Shown here in pieces: positions 26,130 to 34,661 of a DNA stretch of 64,000 bases (position 1 is its first letter; every line of letters begins with the position of its first letter). Origin of the DNA: MPNP01 sp965116235 (GTDB lineage Bacteria; Pseudomonadota; Alphaproteobacteria; Rhodobacterales; Rhodobacteraceae); contig OZ220496.1 in assembly GCA_965116235.1 (NCBI GenBank), forward strand, positions 806,001 through 870,000, written 5' to 3'. Made by a program: the position numbers and the translations under genes. Under the pieces are notes generated by a model. It was not told where the DNA came from. It did no database searches and was given only the letters and a program-made list of their open reading frames with translations.

Positions 26130-27225
26130 GGAGTCGAACATGAGATACGACACGCGAAAGGTTGCCCGCGTCAATGAAGGGGTCATCGACATTGAGGCCC
26201 ATACTGTTTGACCACTCATATGACAGGACTTGGGCAAAGAGTAAAAACAGTGCAGTATTCCAAAGGTCGGCGGCGTTACCGGCAAACACCACATCCGGTG
26301 TGGGTTCACAACCAATATCACATCCGATGGTCAGTACGCGAGCCTCGGGGAATTGTGCACGAATCTCGGCAGCAATATCGGTATCATAGCTTCGTGTCGG
26401 TTCGGAATTTGAAAGGTAGATGAATACGGCACTGTTTTCGGAAATGATCGCTTTGGGACCATGGCGAAACCCGAGGCAGCTGTCCCAGCTCGTGAACACA
26501 TTGCCTGCGGTCAGCTCTAAAGCCTTGAGTGCACTTTCCCGAGCGATGCCCCGAAAGGCACCGGATCCCAGAAAGACGGCACGGTCAACTGGTTCGTGCA
26601 GGAATGGATTGGCGAGATAACCGAGGGCAGCCTGTGAAATTTTTTTAACAGAATTTTTAGCCTCGTCCCTAGGGAGGAATACGGCTAGCGCTGACAAAAG
26701 CATCGTTGTAAAACTTGACGTCATTGCAAAGCCCCGATCATGGCAGGCATCGGGCAGAACGACCGTGCGCTGGGTACCCGGTCCGGGGTGGCGATTGGTG
26801 GCCAGCAAGCCCTTGCCATTGCAAGTAATATTCAAGCGATGGACCTGTGGTGCAAGACTGTCGAGCAAACGAATCGTGCCAATGCTTTCTGAACTGTCAC
26901 CACTTCGCCCGAGGCAAACGACCAACAAATCAGTTGTATCGGAATCTAGATATAGTGCTGGACAAGAAACAATATCCGTTGTAGCGACGCTGCGGAAATC
27001 CAATTCCGGGAGTCGAGCTGTCAAGGCATCCGCCAGTGTCTCTCCGATGAAGGCAGAACTTCCGGCCCCCGTGAACCAGACTCGGCGGACGGCGCTATCG
27101 GCCAGCCAAGACTGAATTTCATCGGCGATGGAGCAGCATTCTGAAATCCAGCTGGCCCATATGTCAGGTTGCGAGAAAATTTCGTGCTTGGTTTGCCAAT
27201 CCTGAGTCAAGTGTGTTCCTTTCAT
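26122..27225 (-). CDS. agaS: SIS-domain aldose-ketose isomerase/deaminase, AgaS-like
   Basis: A 367-residue double SIS-domain protein. The first SIS module carries VWFTGAGSSAFIGETLAD and CLGRSGDSSESIGTIRLLD, the second FLGSGAFRGIARESALKALE and SWDSCLGFRHGPKAII; the E-L/HGP combination matches AgaS, which deaminates and isomerises galactosamine 6-phosphate to tagatose 6-phosphate. Together with the deacetylase, the ROK kinase and AgaZ it forms most of a GalNAc pathway. It overlaps the regulator gene upstream by four bases, so all five genes are tightly coupled. Confidence 0.87.
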   Translation of the reverse strand: MKGTHLTQDWQTKHEIFSQPDIWASWISECCSIADEIQSWLADSAVRRVWFTGAGSSAFIGETLADALTARLPELDFRSVATTDIVSCPALYLDSDTTDLLVVCLGRSGDSSESIGTIRLLDSLAPQVHRLNITCNGKGLLATNRHPGPGTQRTVVLPDACHDRGFAMTSSFTTMLLSALAVFLPRDEAKNSVKKISQAALGYLANPFLHEPVDRAVFLGSGAFRGIARESALKALELTAGNVFTSWDSCLGFRHGPKAIISENSAVFIYLSNSEPTRSYDTDIAAEIRAQFPEARVLTIGCDIGCEPTPDVVFAGNAADLWNTALFLLFAQVLSYEWSNSMGLNVDDPFIDAGNLSRVVSHVRLHA

Positions 27226-28079
27226 TTCCGTAGTTCTGCTGGCCTGGCAATGTGCAAAGCCACATTTGAATTCAGCAGGCGCTGGCGCTGGTCCATAGGT
27301 AGATCGGTGTCGGTCACGATAGCGTCAATTTCGTCAAGCCCGCATATGCGGTGCAATTGAGGAGAACGGAACTTGCTGTTATCAACCAGAACAATGGTTT
27401 TGCGGGCGGATCTGAGGATGATGCGTGTCAGATGCGCTTCGTCTTCGGAATAGGTTGACAACCCGAAATCCAGATCAATGCTGTCGGCACCTATGAAAGC
27501 AGTGTCGAAGAACATGGACCCCATGACATTTTCGACCATGCGCCCAGTCAGAGCCATTGCATCGCGTCGCACGTTGCCGCCTGGCAACATAAGCGTGTGC
27601 TGTTCGAATTGAAGAAGAGATAGAAGCGTGCCAAGACCTGTCGTCATGATTTTAAGCGGTGCCGCGCCGGATAACTGCTGAGCGAAGAATTTTACCGTCG
27701 AGCCGGAATCAAGAACGATCGCTTGTTCATCGTCGATAAGCGTGGACGCAGTGTAGGCAATTGCACGCTTTTCCTCAATGTGTTGCTTGGCCTTTTCAAA
27801 CAAGGCGGGTTCGAGGCTGGCAAGCAGAGCAGAGTCATGCGACCCCATGTCTCGGGCTATTGCCAAGCGCAGTTCTGGCAGGCCCCTGTAGCCGAATTCT
27901 CGACCAAAACGGATAATGGATGGTTCACTGACATTGAGGCTTTCAGCCAAGACGCGCAGTGATTTTTTCGCGAACGCATCCGGATTTTCCAATATGCTCT
28001 TTCCAATCATACGAAACGTCTTGGACAAGTTCGGCATCTGCTCGGAAATGCGAGCCAAGATGGAGCTAGGATTTGTCAA
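27222..28079 (-). CDS. Hybrid regulator: RpiR-type HTH plus DeoR-type sensor domain (paralog 1)
   Basis: A 285-residue regulator with an unusual make-up. Residues 1-75 (PNLSKTFRMIGKSILENPDA then VLAESLNVSEPSIIRFGREF and GYRGLPELRLAIA) are an RpiR-type HTH_6 domain, not the DeoR winged helix. Residues about 110-275 are a DeoR C-terminal sensor: AIVLDSGSTVKFFAQQL, LMLPGGNVRRDAMALTGRM, FDTAFIGADSIDLDFGLST, EDEAHLTRIILRSARKTIV, LVDNSKF. The DeoR sensor binds phosphorylated sugars. It begins the leftward amino-sugar operon (overlap of four bases with agaS) and likely represses it. A paralog with the same architecture is at 29004-29870. Confidence 0.88.
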   Translation of the reverse strand: MTNPSSILARISEQMPNLSKTFRMIGKSILENPDAFAKKSLRVLAESLNVSEPSIIRFGREFGYRGLPELRLAIARDMGSHDSALLASLEPALFEKAKQHIEEKRAIAYTASTLIDDEQAIVLDSGSTVKFFAQQLSGAAPLKIMTTGLGTLLSLLQFEQHTLMLPGGNVRRDAMALTGRMVENVMGSMFFDTAFIGADSIDLDFGLSTYSEDEAHLTRIILRSARKTIVLVDNSKFRSPQLHRICGLDEIDAIVTDTDLPMDQRQRLLNSNVALHIARPAELRK

Positions 28080-28312
28080 TTCCTGCTCCTCAAGTGCCTT
28101 TCAAAATTTCGTATCAGCAAAACTTCTCCTATTTCATAATTTTTTACTTGCCGGTTAAGTTCATAATTTGTTTTGCTCCTATCTTATCCATAAAAATACG
28201 TCTATTCAAAAATTTATAGTTTTATAAATTATTTATATTTAATTTACTACAAAAATCGTACCAACAGGTTGTAAGTCTTGAACACCAAAGTTTGAAGAAG
28301 AGGGAAATCAAA
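28080..28312. promoter_or_regulatory. AT-rich divergent control region of the amino-sugar operon
   Basis: A strikingly AT-rich stretch between regulator 1 and the ruined binding-protein gene. It contains TTTACTACAAA at 28244-28254, the same motif as in the promoter of the intact binding protein (32961-32970 region), where it forms half of an inverted repeat. No single -35/-10 pair stands out from the AT background. Confidence 0.4.
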
Positions 28313-28598
28313 ATGAAAAATGAAACTTTTATTAACCGCTGTGTTTGTATCAACCACGCTGATAGCGTCTACCTTGCAGAGACAAAGCTCATCTTCTAGT
28401 CAATGTGAAACGAGCAGGAGCAACAGGCGGCTGCCTTGCGCGAAGTGATGGATGCCTATACTGCTGAAAACTCTGATATTACTTTTGACGTTGTATGGAA
28501 GGGTCGTCAAAATCCGTACTGCATTGCAAGCTGGCACAAAGGTTGATTTTATGGATCAGGGAGGTGGTCAACTAGCTGGTGGCTTGGCGGCAGCAGGA
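28313..28598 (+). pseudogene. ABC sugar-binding protein, N-terminal remnant
   Basis: Two overlapping frames recover the first 90 or so residues of a sugar-type extracellular binding protein: a signal peptide MKLLLTAVFVSTTLIAST (ATG at 28320), then NEQEQQAALREVMDAYTAEN and ITFDVVWKGRQN after TAG and TGA stops, then TALQAGTKVDFMDQGGGQ and LAGGLAA after another shift. Homology ends at 28598 where a mobile-element remnant begins, so an insertion or deletion removed the remainder and the permeases that normally follow. Confidence 0.8.
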
Positions 28599-28984
28599 TT
28601 TTCAATTTTCAGACACCGCAAAAACGTCTGAAGTCGAGAGCTAGGGTCGCGTGCGAAATCGAAGGCAGGCCTGAGCCGGGTTATTCTCAATACGGGCTGG
28701 GGACCAGTTGCAAGCCATGCTGATCTGCAAGACCATGGGGCCGGTAGCCGTGGATCCGACCTGCAGCAGCCTGACCGCCCCGGCCTGTGGTGTGGTCGCC
28801 GAGACATTCCGGCGCTCGCTTCAGGTGCTTGGATGCGCAGCCTACACGCGGACATGAATGCAGGCCACACTACACGGCGTTGGGGCCTGGCGCTTAGGCG
28901 CGAGGAGGAGCGTTCGCGTATGGCACCCAATGAGCCATGAAATTGATACACGCCTAACTGTGTCAAGTTAGGCATATAAGCCCT
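28592..28984. mobile_element. Unidentified mobile-element remnant
   Basis: A block of higher GC content than its AT-rich surroundings. Its left 49 bases (28592-28640) resemble 22427-22475 beside the other IS block, and it ends with a hairpin (GCCTAACT/AGTTAGGC) and, on the reverse strand from 28983, GGGCTTATATGCCTAACTTG, which matches the end of the MITE-like element at 16404-16668. Frames within it carry no recognisable transposase motif. It cut off the binding-protein gene to its left. Confidence 0.5.
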
Positions 28985-29003
28985 CTTGTTTTTTTATTTG
29001 TCA

Positions 29004-29870
29004 CTATGTGCTCGCCTCTGCTTCAACGCCCGGTGCGGCGAAAATCAATTTTGTCCCGCTTTGCTCAAGCAATTGTCTGGTCTCGCTGGATAGGCCGGAA
29101 TCTGTGACGATGACCTCTACCTTATCGATGCTGCAGATGTGATGCAAAGCAGGAGAGGTAAATTTACTCGAGTCGGCGAGGACGACGACCCGCCGGCACG
29201 CGCTGGTCAGTGCCATTGTCAAATGAGCCTCTTCTTCGCTGAATGTTGAAAGTCCTATAGTGGGATTGATGCTGTCAGCACCGATATAGGCGCTGTCGAA
29301 TGATAATTTGGAAACTGTCTCCTCAACCATTCGTCCGCTCAAGGCCATCGCGTCTGGACGCAACACTCCCCCGGGAATCATTAGCTCATGCTGTCTGAAC
29401 GCGCAGAGTTCGAAAATGGCTGCAAGACCAGTCGTCAGTATCGACAGCGGTTTTACCTCAGCCAATTGCTTGGCAAAATTCAGGACTGTTGAACCTGAAT
29501 CGAGTACAATGGACCGATCAGCCTGAACCAAGGGAAGCGCTGCTCGCGCGATGGCCAGTTTCGCCCGGGCATGGACGTTTACCTTATCAAGTACACTTGG
29601 TTCAAGCATGGCTGAATTTGCGCGATCTTCTGTTGCCAGCGACATGGCAGTCGCCAGTTTGAGGCCTGGAATTCCCGAATACCCGTAACTTCTACTGAAT
29701 CGAATCAGGGTCGGTTCGCTGACACCTGTCATGCTGGCCAGAGTTTTGATCGGGTTGTGGATGAATATTCTTGGATTGTCCACCAAAAAGCGTCCGACTC
29801 TACGAAACGCAGGCGACAAAGTTTCCAGATCAGTCTTGATCTTGGCAATTAAGTTGCTTGATTTGTTCAT
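29004..29870 (-). CDS. Hybrid regulator: RpiR-type HTH plus DeoR-type sensor domain (paralog 2)
   Basis: A 288-residue paralog of the regulator at 27222-28079 with the same unusual pairing. HTH_6 part: LSPAFRRVGRFLVDNPRIF, ASMTGVSEPTLIRFSRSYG, YSGIPGLKLA. DeoR sensor: SIVLDSGSTVLNFAKQLA, MIPGGVLRPDAMALSGRM, FDSAYIGADSINPTIGLST, EEEAHLTMALTSACRRVVV, LADSSKF. It lies downstream of the GH20 gene and the ruined ABC ATPase in the same direction, so it was probably the control gene of a hexosaminidase/uptake operon, while paralog 1 controls the catabolic operon. Intact frame. Confidence 0.88.
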   Translation of the reverse strand: MNKSSNLIAKIKTDLETLSPAFRRVGRFLVDNPRIFIHNPIKTLASMTGVSEPTLIRFSRSYGYSGIPGLKLATAMSLATEDRANSAMLEPSVLDKVNVHARAKLAIARAALPLVQADRSIVLDSGSTVLNFAKQLAEVKPLSILTTGLAAIFELCAFRQHELMIPGGVLRPDAMALSGRMVEETVSKLSFDSAYIGADSINPTIGLSTFSEEEAHLTMALTSACRRVVVLADSSKFTSPALHHICSIDKVEVIVTDSGLSSETRQLLEQSGTKLIFAAPGVEAEAST

Positions 29871-29909
29871 CTGGCTTTCTTCGAAATGGAGGAGGATGTT
29901 TCTGCGTAA

Positions 29910-30944
29910 GTTCTATTCCCCGTCCCACAGTGGAACAGCAGGGCTCTGCGGGATAAGTTGGAAACACCAGTCATGTCATCACTTCGCAGGGCGGTATCCC
30001 TGCGGATACATCCACGCCGCTGTCGTCTGCGGACTTGATATGCGCGAATATTGCATCACCCGGTTGTTCGACCCTCTTGATGCCCATCCCTTTCTCCTAT
30101 GGTTCAATTTGCCGAAATCGCGGCTTAAGGTTGATGATAATCTCTCTGTGCCAGTAAAGTTTGGCACGGTTGATTGGGTGCTTTTTACCTTTAATGTGGG
30201 CAATACACCAGCGATGCCGAGAGTTTCGCCGCGCGGGAAGGTCATATCCGGCAAGCTGATGAAGCCTGCGATAAGTCGATTTACGGGGCCTCTATAAAAA
30301 TCGACAGAGCTTCCAATCAATTCCCCAAGACTTTCCTGTAAGACAACAGTTTTTTGGCAAGCAACATCGCCTTGATCTGATGATAGGTTGCATGGACCAC
30401 AGTCGCGTACAACTCCCTGTGAAGTCGCGCAATTTCGCCGTGCAATCCAAGTAAATTCAGTATCCAAATTTGACAGCGACTTGTCCAACCTGAAACTTCC
30501 GTCTCGTGCCCAATCGTCTGTCCAGCCGCAACGCGCTGTCGCTGGCCAGCTGAATGTTTCTTTGGTTTTCGGCCGCAAAGCTTTTCAAGCTGCAATATCA
30601 CAGTTCCGTTGCTGACTTTTGTCTCAATCTGCCTTCGCGGAACGTCCGTCCCCCTATTTTCGAAGCCCACGTTCAGTATCCGTCGCTTGGAAGGAAGCAG
30701 GGAGCATAGTACTGAAAGATTGACACGAAATGCCACTGCACCGGACTCAAGCGGGTAATACACCTTTGCCAATTTCTACCCGATCATCCGTTATATCCTC
30801 CAGATCCAAGACCACGCGCACCAACGTTGATCTGCAATAGCCTGAAGGGTCAACAAAAGCACAAAACGCGTCATTACCAACGTCGAGAAAGGTATCACGA
30901 ATCACGCTTGCACCACCAGAGAACTTGAAAACATTTTTGTTCAT
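29910..30944 (-). pseudogene. ABC transporter ATP-binding protein (UgpC/MsmK type), ruined
   Basis: Several frames together give a carbohydrate-type ABC ATPase. Start MNKNVFKFSGGASVIRD (ATG 30942-30944), a spoiled Walker A CAFVDPSGYCRSTLVRVV (the GCGKST core is lost), GFENRGTDVPRRQIETKVS, a damaged signature KKHSAGQRQRVAAGQ, LDKSLSNLDTEF (Walker B/D-loop region, another frame), HGEIARLHRELYATVV, LIGSSVDFYRGPVNRLIAGF and DMTFP. A last fragment resembling the TOBE domain (RVEQPGDAIFAHIKSADD) continues to about 29910. Frameshifts and loss of the P-loop mean no activity. It begins seven bases after the GH20 stop. Confidence 0.85.
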
Positions 30945-30951
30945 TGAATTC

Positions 30952-32856
30952 TCAAAGAACTGGTAAGTGTACGGTACGGGAACAAAATTCCGACCATGAT
31001 CTCCGTACTTTTTCTGACCATCCAGCATCTGCAATCGCTGACAATCTGGGAAACACCATGTGATTGAAACGCGAACGGTCCCAAGTCGGGTCCATCCAAA
31101 TACAAGCCTGAACTCCCGCGATTGGTGCGGAAGCTTCCCATGGAGGATCGAAAAGGTATGTCTGCTTGGGAGAAGATATGCCAGCCCAAGCTGCGCCGGG
31201 CTCGAACCAGTCATCCGCTTGGCGAATATCAAGATAATAGGTCTGCCCCGGTGAAGCAATCACGTTGTAACCGCGATGAGCCAGATCAGAAACCAGTTTT
31301 TGTGATTGCCAAGCAAATACGAGCACACCGTCTTCCGGTTTTGCCCCTGCCGACACGATGTCATCCCAGCCTGCCGGCCTACGACCGAGCGAATCCAGTA
31401 TCGACAGCACTTTGCACAGTAACCAGCCATTGAGCTTACTCGGTGAAGTTAGACCTGCTTTTGCAGTAAACTCCACGGCACGAGGCGACTGCAACCAAGC
31501 CTCTGGTACAACTTCGTCCCAACCGACGTGAATATAATTGAACGGAAAAAGATCGGCTATTTCACCGAGTAAAGTTTCAATTGCTGACGTCGTCTTTGGT
31601 ATGCCCGGATTGAGAGCATTGTTGAAAAAACCGTGAAAAGAGCGATAGCTCTGTGAAGGCTCGTCCGGATCCATAAGGCCGGGTATCGCGCTCAGCAGGT
31701 GGGCTGAATGTCCTGGCATGTCCAGCTCTGGCATGATCTCAATGCCCAGACTGCCGGCGTGTGCAACCAATTCCCTGATTTCCTCGGTTGAATAGTGGCG
31801 AGAATCAGCAAAGTACATCGACCGATACTCGTTGAGACAAGGCATCGCATGGGAGGGAATGCGCCAAGCTTCATCGTCGGTAAGATGCAAGTGGAGTCGG
31901 TTCATTTTGTTCCAAGCCAGAATATCGATGAGTCGGCCAATGTCGTTCGCGTCCATGAAGGCGCGGGCGATATCCAGATGGCATCCACGCCAGTCGAATC
32001 GTGGTCTATCGTAAATGGTCCCGGATTCAGGCAGTCGGTATTGACAATTCTTTATTGCTGCATGGCACATCTGGGCGAGTGAAATCAGACCGTAAATTAA
32101 CCCTTCGCTTCCACCATACCGCATCGACACTTTAACTGATTGGAAATCAATCAGATACGCCGGTCTTTCCAGACTCTCGTCAAAATTTAACTGCAACTTT
32201 CGGTTCGAAGTATCGCTTGCATCCACCAATACGCGCTTCGCGGATGGGAACAGGCGCCTATGGAGAGCGGAGATGATCAAGAATGCGTTTTGCTCTGCCG
32301 GTCTGCAATTACTGTCGAGACAAAGTGCATGACCGCTGATCAGTGGTCCGATATCCAACTGACTCGGTGCGGGATGAATGAATAACAATGTGTCGGATGA
32401 TGGCACTGCATGAGCCACTGGTTCCGGGTCACCAAGCTTCAATGGTGGAGGCTTGAGCGCGGTGATTTTTAGTGAAATTGCATTTAGGTTTTGTGAAATT
32501 ATATCCGCACGATAAATCCCATCTGTGACATTGCCAGCACACTCGGTTACGCCGTCGATGCAAATCTCCCAGCATTCTCCTGAGGCGAGATCGAAACCAT
32601 CTGGAGCGACCAGTTCAAATTCGCCGCCCCTTGTGCCTTCGAGGGTAGCGCCACGAACGTTCAGACTGCCCTTCAGACAGCGGATGCGCACGGCGCGCAG
32701 TCGCGGTGATTTCAACGTTATATTGGTGCAATTGACCACTTGAAATGTGAACGCACCGTTGCCCCGTGAATCCACGACCTTGCAATGCTGATCGAGTTTA
32801 ATGTTCCCTGAAATCACGCAAGTGTCCACCCCAAACACAACACGATTCATATTCAT
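30952..32856 (-). CDS. Beta-N-acetylhexosaminidase, glycoside hydrolase family 20
   Basis: A 634-residue GH20 enzyme that cuts terminal GlcNAc or GalNAc from glycoconjugates or chitooligosaccharides. The catalytic domain starts at RPRFDWRGCHLDIARAF (about 284-300), contains LHLHLTDDEAWRI, GIEIMPELDMPGHSAH and the catalytic Asp-Glu pair in YIHVGWDEVV (D447, E448). An N-terminal GH20b-like domain precedes it; the first 150 residues are a beta-rich part I cannot name. No signal peptide, so imported oligosaccharides are likely cleaved in the cytoplasm. The final 25 residues diverge from the family and a small frameshift near the end is possible. First gene of the operon with the ruined ABC ATPase and regulator 2. 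Confidence 0.88.
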   Translation of the reverse strand: MNMNRVVFGVDTCVISGNIKLDQHCKVVDSRGNGAFTFQVVNCTNITLKSPRLRAVRIRCLKGSLNVRGATLEGTRGGEFELVAPDGFDLASGECWEICIDGVTECAGNVTDGIYRADIISQNLNAISLKITALKPPPLKLGDPEPVAHAVPSSDTLLFIHPAPSQLDIGPLISGHALCLDSNCRPAEQNAFLIISALHRRLFPSAKRVLVDASDTSNRKLQLNFDESLERPAYLIDFQSVKVSMRYGGSEGLIYGLISLAQMCHAAIKNCQYRLPESGTIYDRPRFDWRGCHLDIARAFMDANDIGRLIDILAWNKMNRLHLHLTDDEAWRIPSHAMPCLNEYRSMYFADSRHYSTEEIRELVAHAGSLGIEIMPELDMPGHSAHLLSAIPGLMDPDEPSQSYRSFHGFFNNALNPGIPKTTSAIETLLGEIADLFPFNYIHVGWDEVVPEAWLQSPRAVEFTAKAGLTSPSKLNGWLLCKVLSILDSLGRRPAGWDDIVSAGAKPEDGVLVFAWQSQKLVSDLAHRGYNVIASPGQTYYLDIRQADDWFEPGAAWAGISSPKQTYLFDPPWEASAPIAGVQACIWMDPTWDRSRFNHMVFPRLSAIADAGWSEKVRRSWSEFCSRTVHLPVL

Positions 32857-32932
32857 GATCTTGGAGTCAAGTTTTGTAATAAAACTATATTATGGATGAA
32901 TCAAGTATTTGAGCAACAATATTTGTTTTTTG

Positions 32933-32980
32933 TTGACACATGTATTTTTATAAATAAATTTTACTACAAATAAATGTAGT
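32933..32980 (+). promoter_or_regulatory. Promoter and candidate operator of the binding-protein gene
   Basis: TTGACA (32933-32938) and TAAATT (32955-32960) with a 16-base spacer form a good promoter for the rightward gene. Just after it lies ACTACA-N6-TGTAGT (32963-32980), a perfect inverted repeat in an ideal place for a repressor. A half-match (TTTACTACAAA) sits ahead of the other binding-protein remnant and regulator 1, suggesting one of the hybrid regulators uses it. Confidence 0.5.
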
Positions 32981-33011
32981 TAAACAAATTCTATTGAAGG
33001 GAGTGAGAAAG

Positions 33012-34247
33012 ATGGAAATTCGATTTGTATGGGAATTTCTTATTGTCGGAGCAATTGCGATACTGTCAACAACCGCGATCGGCGGCGAATTGGTCATCAA
33101 TTCCAATGCGGCTGACCCCGCTCCAAAGGCAGCATTTGAGGCTTTGATTGCTGACTTTGAAGAAGAAAATCCTGATGTGAAGGTGACGCTCAACTTGTTC
33201 GACGCAGAGGGATATAAGACATCGATCCGCAACTTCTTAAGCGCCGATGCCCCCGATATAGCCAACTGGTATGCTGGCAATCGCATGGCTCCCTATGTGC
33301 GGGCGGGTCTGTTCGAACCAGTCGACAATCTGTGGGAAGAACACGGTCTGAATCAGTCGCTTAAATCAGCCGTGCCATCAATGACAATGGACGGAAAGAA
33401 ATGGGGAGTACCCTATACCTACTATCAATGGGGTGTTTATTATCGAAAAGATATTTTTGAGGAACTCGGGATTGCAGTTCCGACCAATTGGGATGAATTC
33501 AAGGCGGCAGGGGCGAAGCTCAATGAAAACGGTATTCGCCCGATCACCATCGGTACCAAGTTCCTATGGACTGCCGCCGGAATTTTTGACTATCTAAATC
33601 TGCGAACAAACGGGTATGAGTTTCACAATGATCTGACCGCGGGCAAGATCGCTTGGACGGATAATCGGGTACGAGCGACAATGGCAAACTGGAAGGAGCT
33701 ACTCGACGCCAATTTCTTTATCGACAATCATACCGCCTATTCGTGGCAGGAAGCGTTAGCCCCAATGATTCAGGGCGATGCGGCAATGTATGTCATGGGT
33801 AATTTCCTAGTACCCCCACTGCGTGAGGCCGGTCTTGATGAAACGAAACTTGGTTTCTTCCAGTTTCCGGAGATTACGGCTGGAATACCAAAGGCCGAAG
33901 ATGCACCGATGGATACGATGCACATTCCTGCTCAAGCCAAAAACAAGGAGGATGCCCGCAAGTTTCTCGCATTTCTGGCCAGAGCTGATGTGCAGACTAA
34001 ACTCAACGCGGCATTGAGGCAGTTGCCGGTCAACTCAGGATCAGAAGTCGCCGATGACTACATTCTGGCCGCTGGTTTCGAGATGCTCTCAAAAGCATCT
34101 GGAATAGCCCAGTTCTTCGACCGCGACGCGCCTGCTGAAATGGCCAGGGAAGGCATGCTCGGTTTTCAGGAATTCATGGTCAGGCCGGAACGTCTCAACG
34201 AGATTCTTCTCCGGCTCGAAAAGACCAGAAAAAAGGTCTATCAGTAG
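33012..34247 (+). CDS. ABC transporter sugar-binding protein (orphan)
   Basis: A 411-residue solute-binding protein of the carbohydrate (MalE-like, family 1) type, with signal peptide (FVWEFLIVGAIAILSTTAIG). Typical parts are LIADFEEENPDVKVTL near the N-terminus, APDIANWYAGNRMAPYV, GKKWGVPYTYYQWGVYYRKD, PTNWDEFKAAGAKLNENG and GDAAMYVMGNFL. GAAGGGAGTGAG precedes the ATG at 33012. Permease genes should follow but the gene is followed instead by a degenerate repeat, so no complete importer is encoded here. It may work with permeases elsewhere or be on its way to loss. The cluster suggests N-acetylhexosamine or its oligosaccharides as ligand. Confidence 0.88.
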   Translation: MEIRFVWEFLIVGAIAILSTTAIGGELVINSNAADPAPKAAFEALIADFEEENPDVKVTLNLFDAEGYKTSIRNFLSADAPDIANWYAGNRMAPYVRAGLFEPVDNLWEEHGLNQSLKSAVPSMTMDGKKWGVPYTYYQWGVYYRKDIFEELGIAVPTNWDEFKAAGAKLNENGIRPITIGTKFLWTAAGIFDYLNLRTNGYEFHNDLTAGKIAWTDNRVRATMANWKELLDANFFIDNHTAYSWQEALAPMIQGDAAMYVMGNFLVPPLREAGLDETKLGFFQFPEITAGIPKAEDAPMDTMHIPAQAKNKEDARKFLAFLARADVQTKLNAALRQLPVNSGSEVADDYILAAGFEMLSKASGIAQFFDRDAPAEMAREGMLGFQEFMVRPERLNEILLRLEKTRKKVYQ

Positions 34248-34363
34248 AAGGAACGAAAAAGATCTCGCTGCCGAACTTCTATTTGGCGGATGGTTGGCCA
34301 TAGAGGGATTAAAGTGCATTCGTCATTCATCCGCTCTCGGCAAGTTGCTCGTACCGTTTTTTC

Positions 34364-34634
34364 GGAACTATGTACCTAACTTAAAAGTCAGATTCTGAAT
34401 GATTCCGAGGCTTCATGTGAATGAAGCCACAGTGATGTTGCGGTACAACGTCATGCGGGCCAGGCCCTTTAGATACGAGCCCTGCCGGTCAATGTCAAAA
34501 GCTTGCTTTCGCAACAACACGCGCGAATGCTTCCGCGTGGTTTGCGATTGTCCCAGGACGTATCGGACACAATCCTGGTAGCAGTCCGGCGGACCGGCAT
34601 GGCATTTTTGATTTCAAGTTAACGATATAAGCCC
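34364..34634. repeat. MITE-like element, copy 2 (diverged)
   Basis: About 271 bases that align along most of their length with 16404-16668: shared blocks include AGTCA(A/G)ATT-TGAATGATTCC at the left, GTATCGGACACAATC near the right and TTGATTTCAAGTTAA(C/G)GATAT at the end. The left end has drifted (GGAACTATGTACCTAACTT) and no target duplication remains. It sits directly behind the orphan binding-protein gene, where permeases are expected. Confidence 0.75.
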
Positions 34635-34661
34635 TTTACAAAACAGTCTTTGTAAACAACT

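Noticed and set aside
28568..28975. 135-codon leftward frame inside the mobile-element remnant
   Set aside because: Arg/Pro/Ala-rich sequence typical of antisense frames in GC-rich DNA; no transposase motif.
29971..30087. 38-codon leftward frame with a good ribosome site (AGGAG)
   Set aside because: Its sequence is better explained as the TOBE-like tail of the ruined ABC ATPase in another frame.
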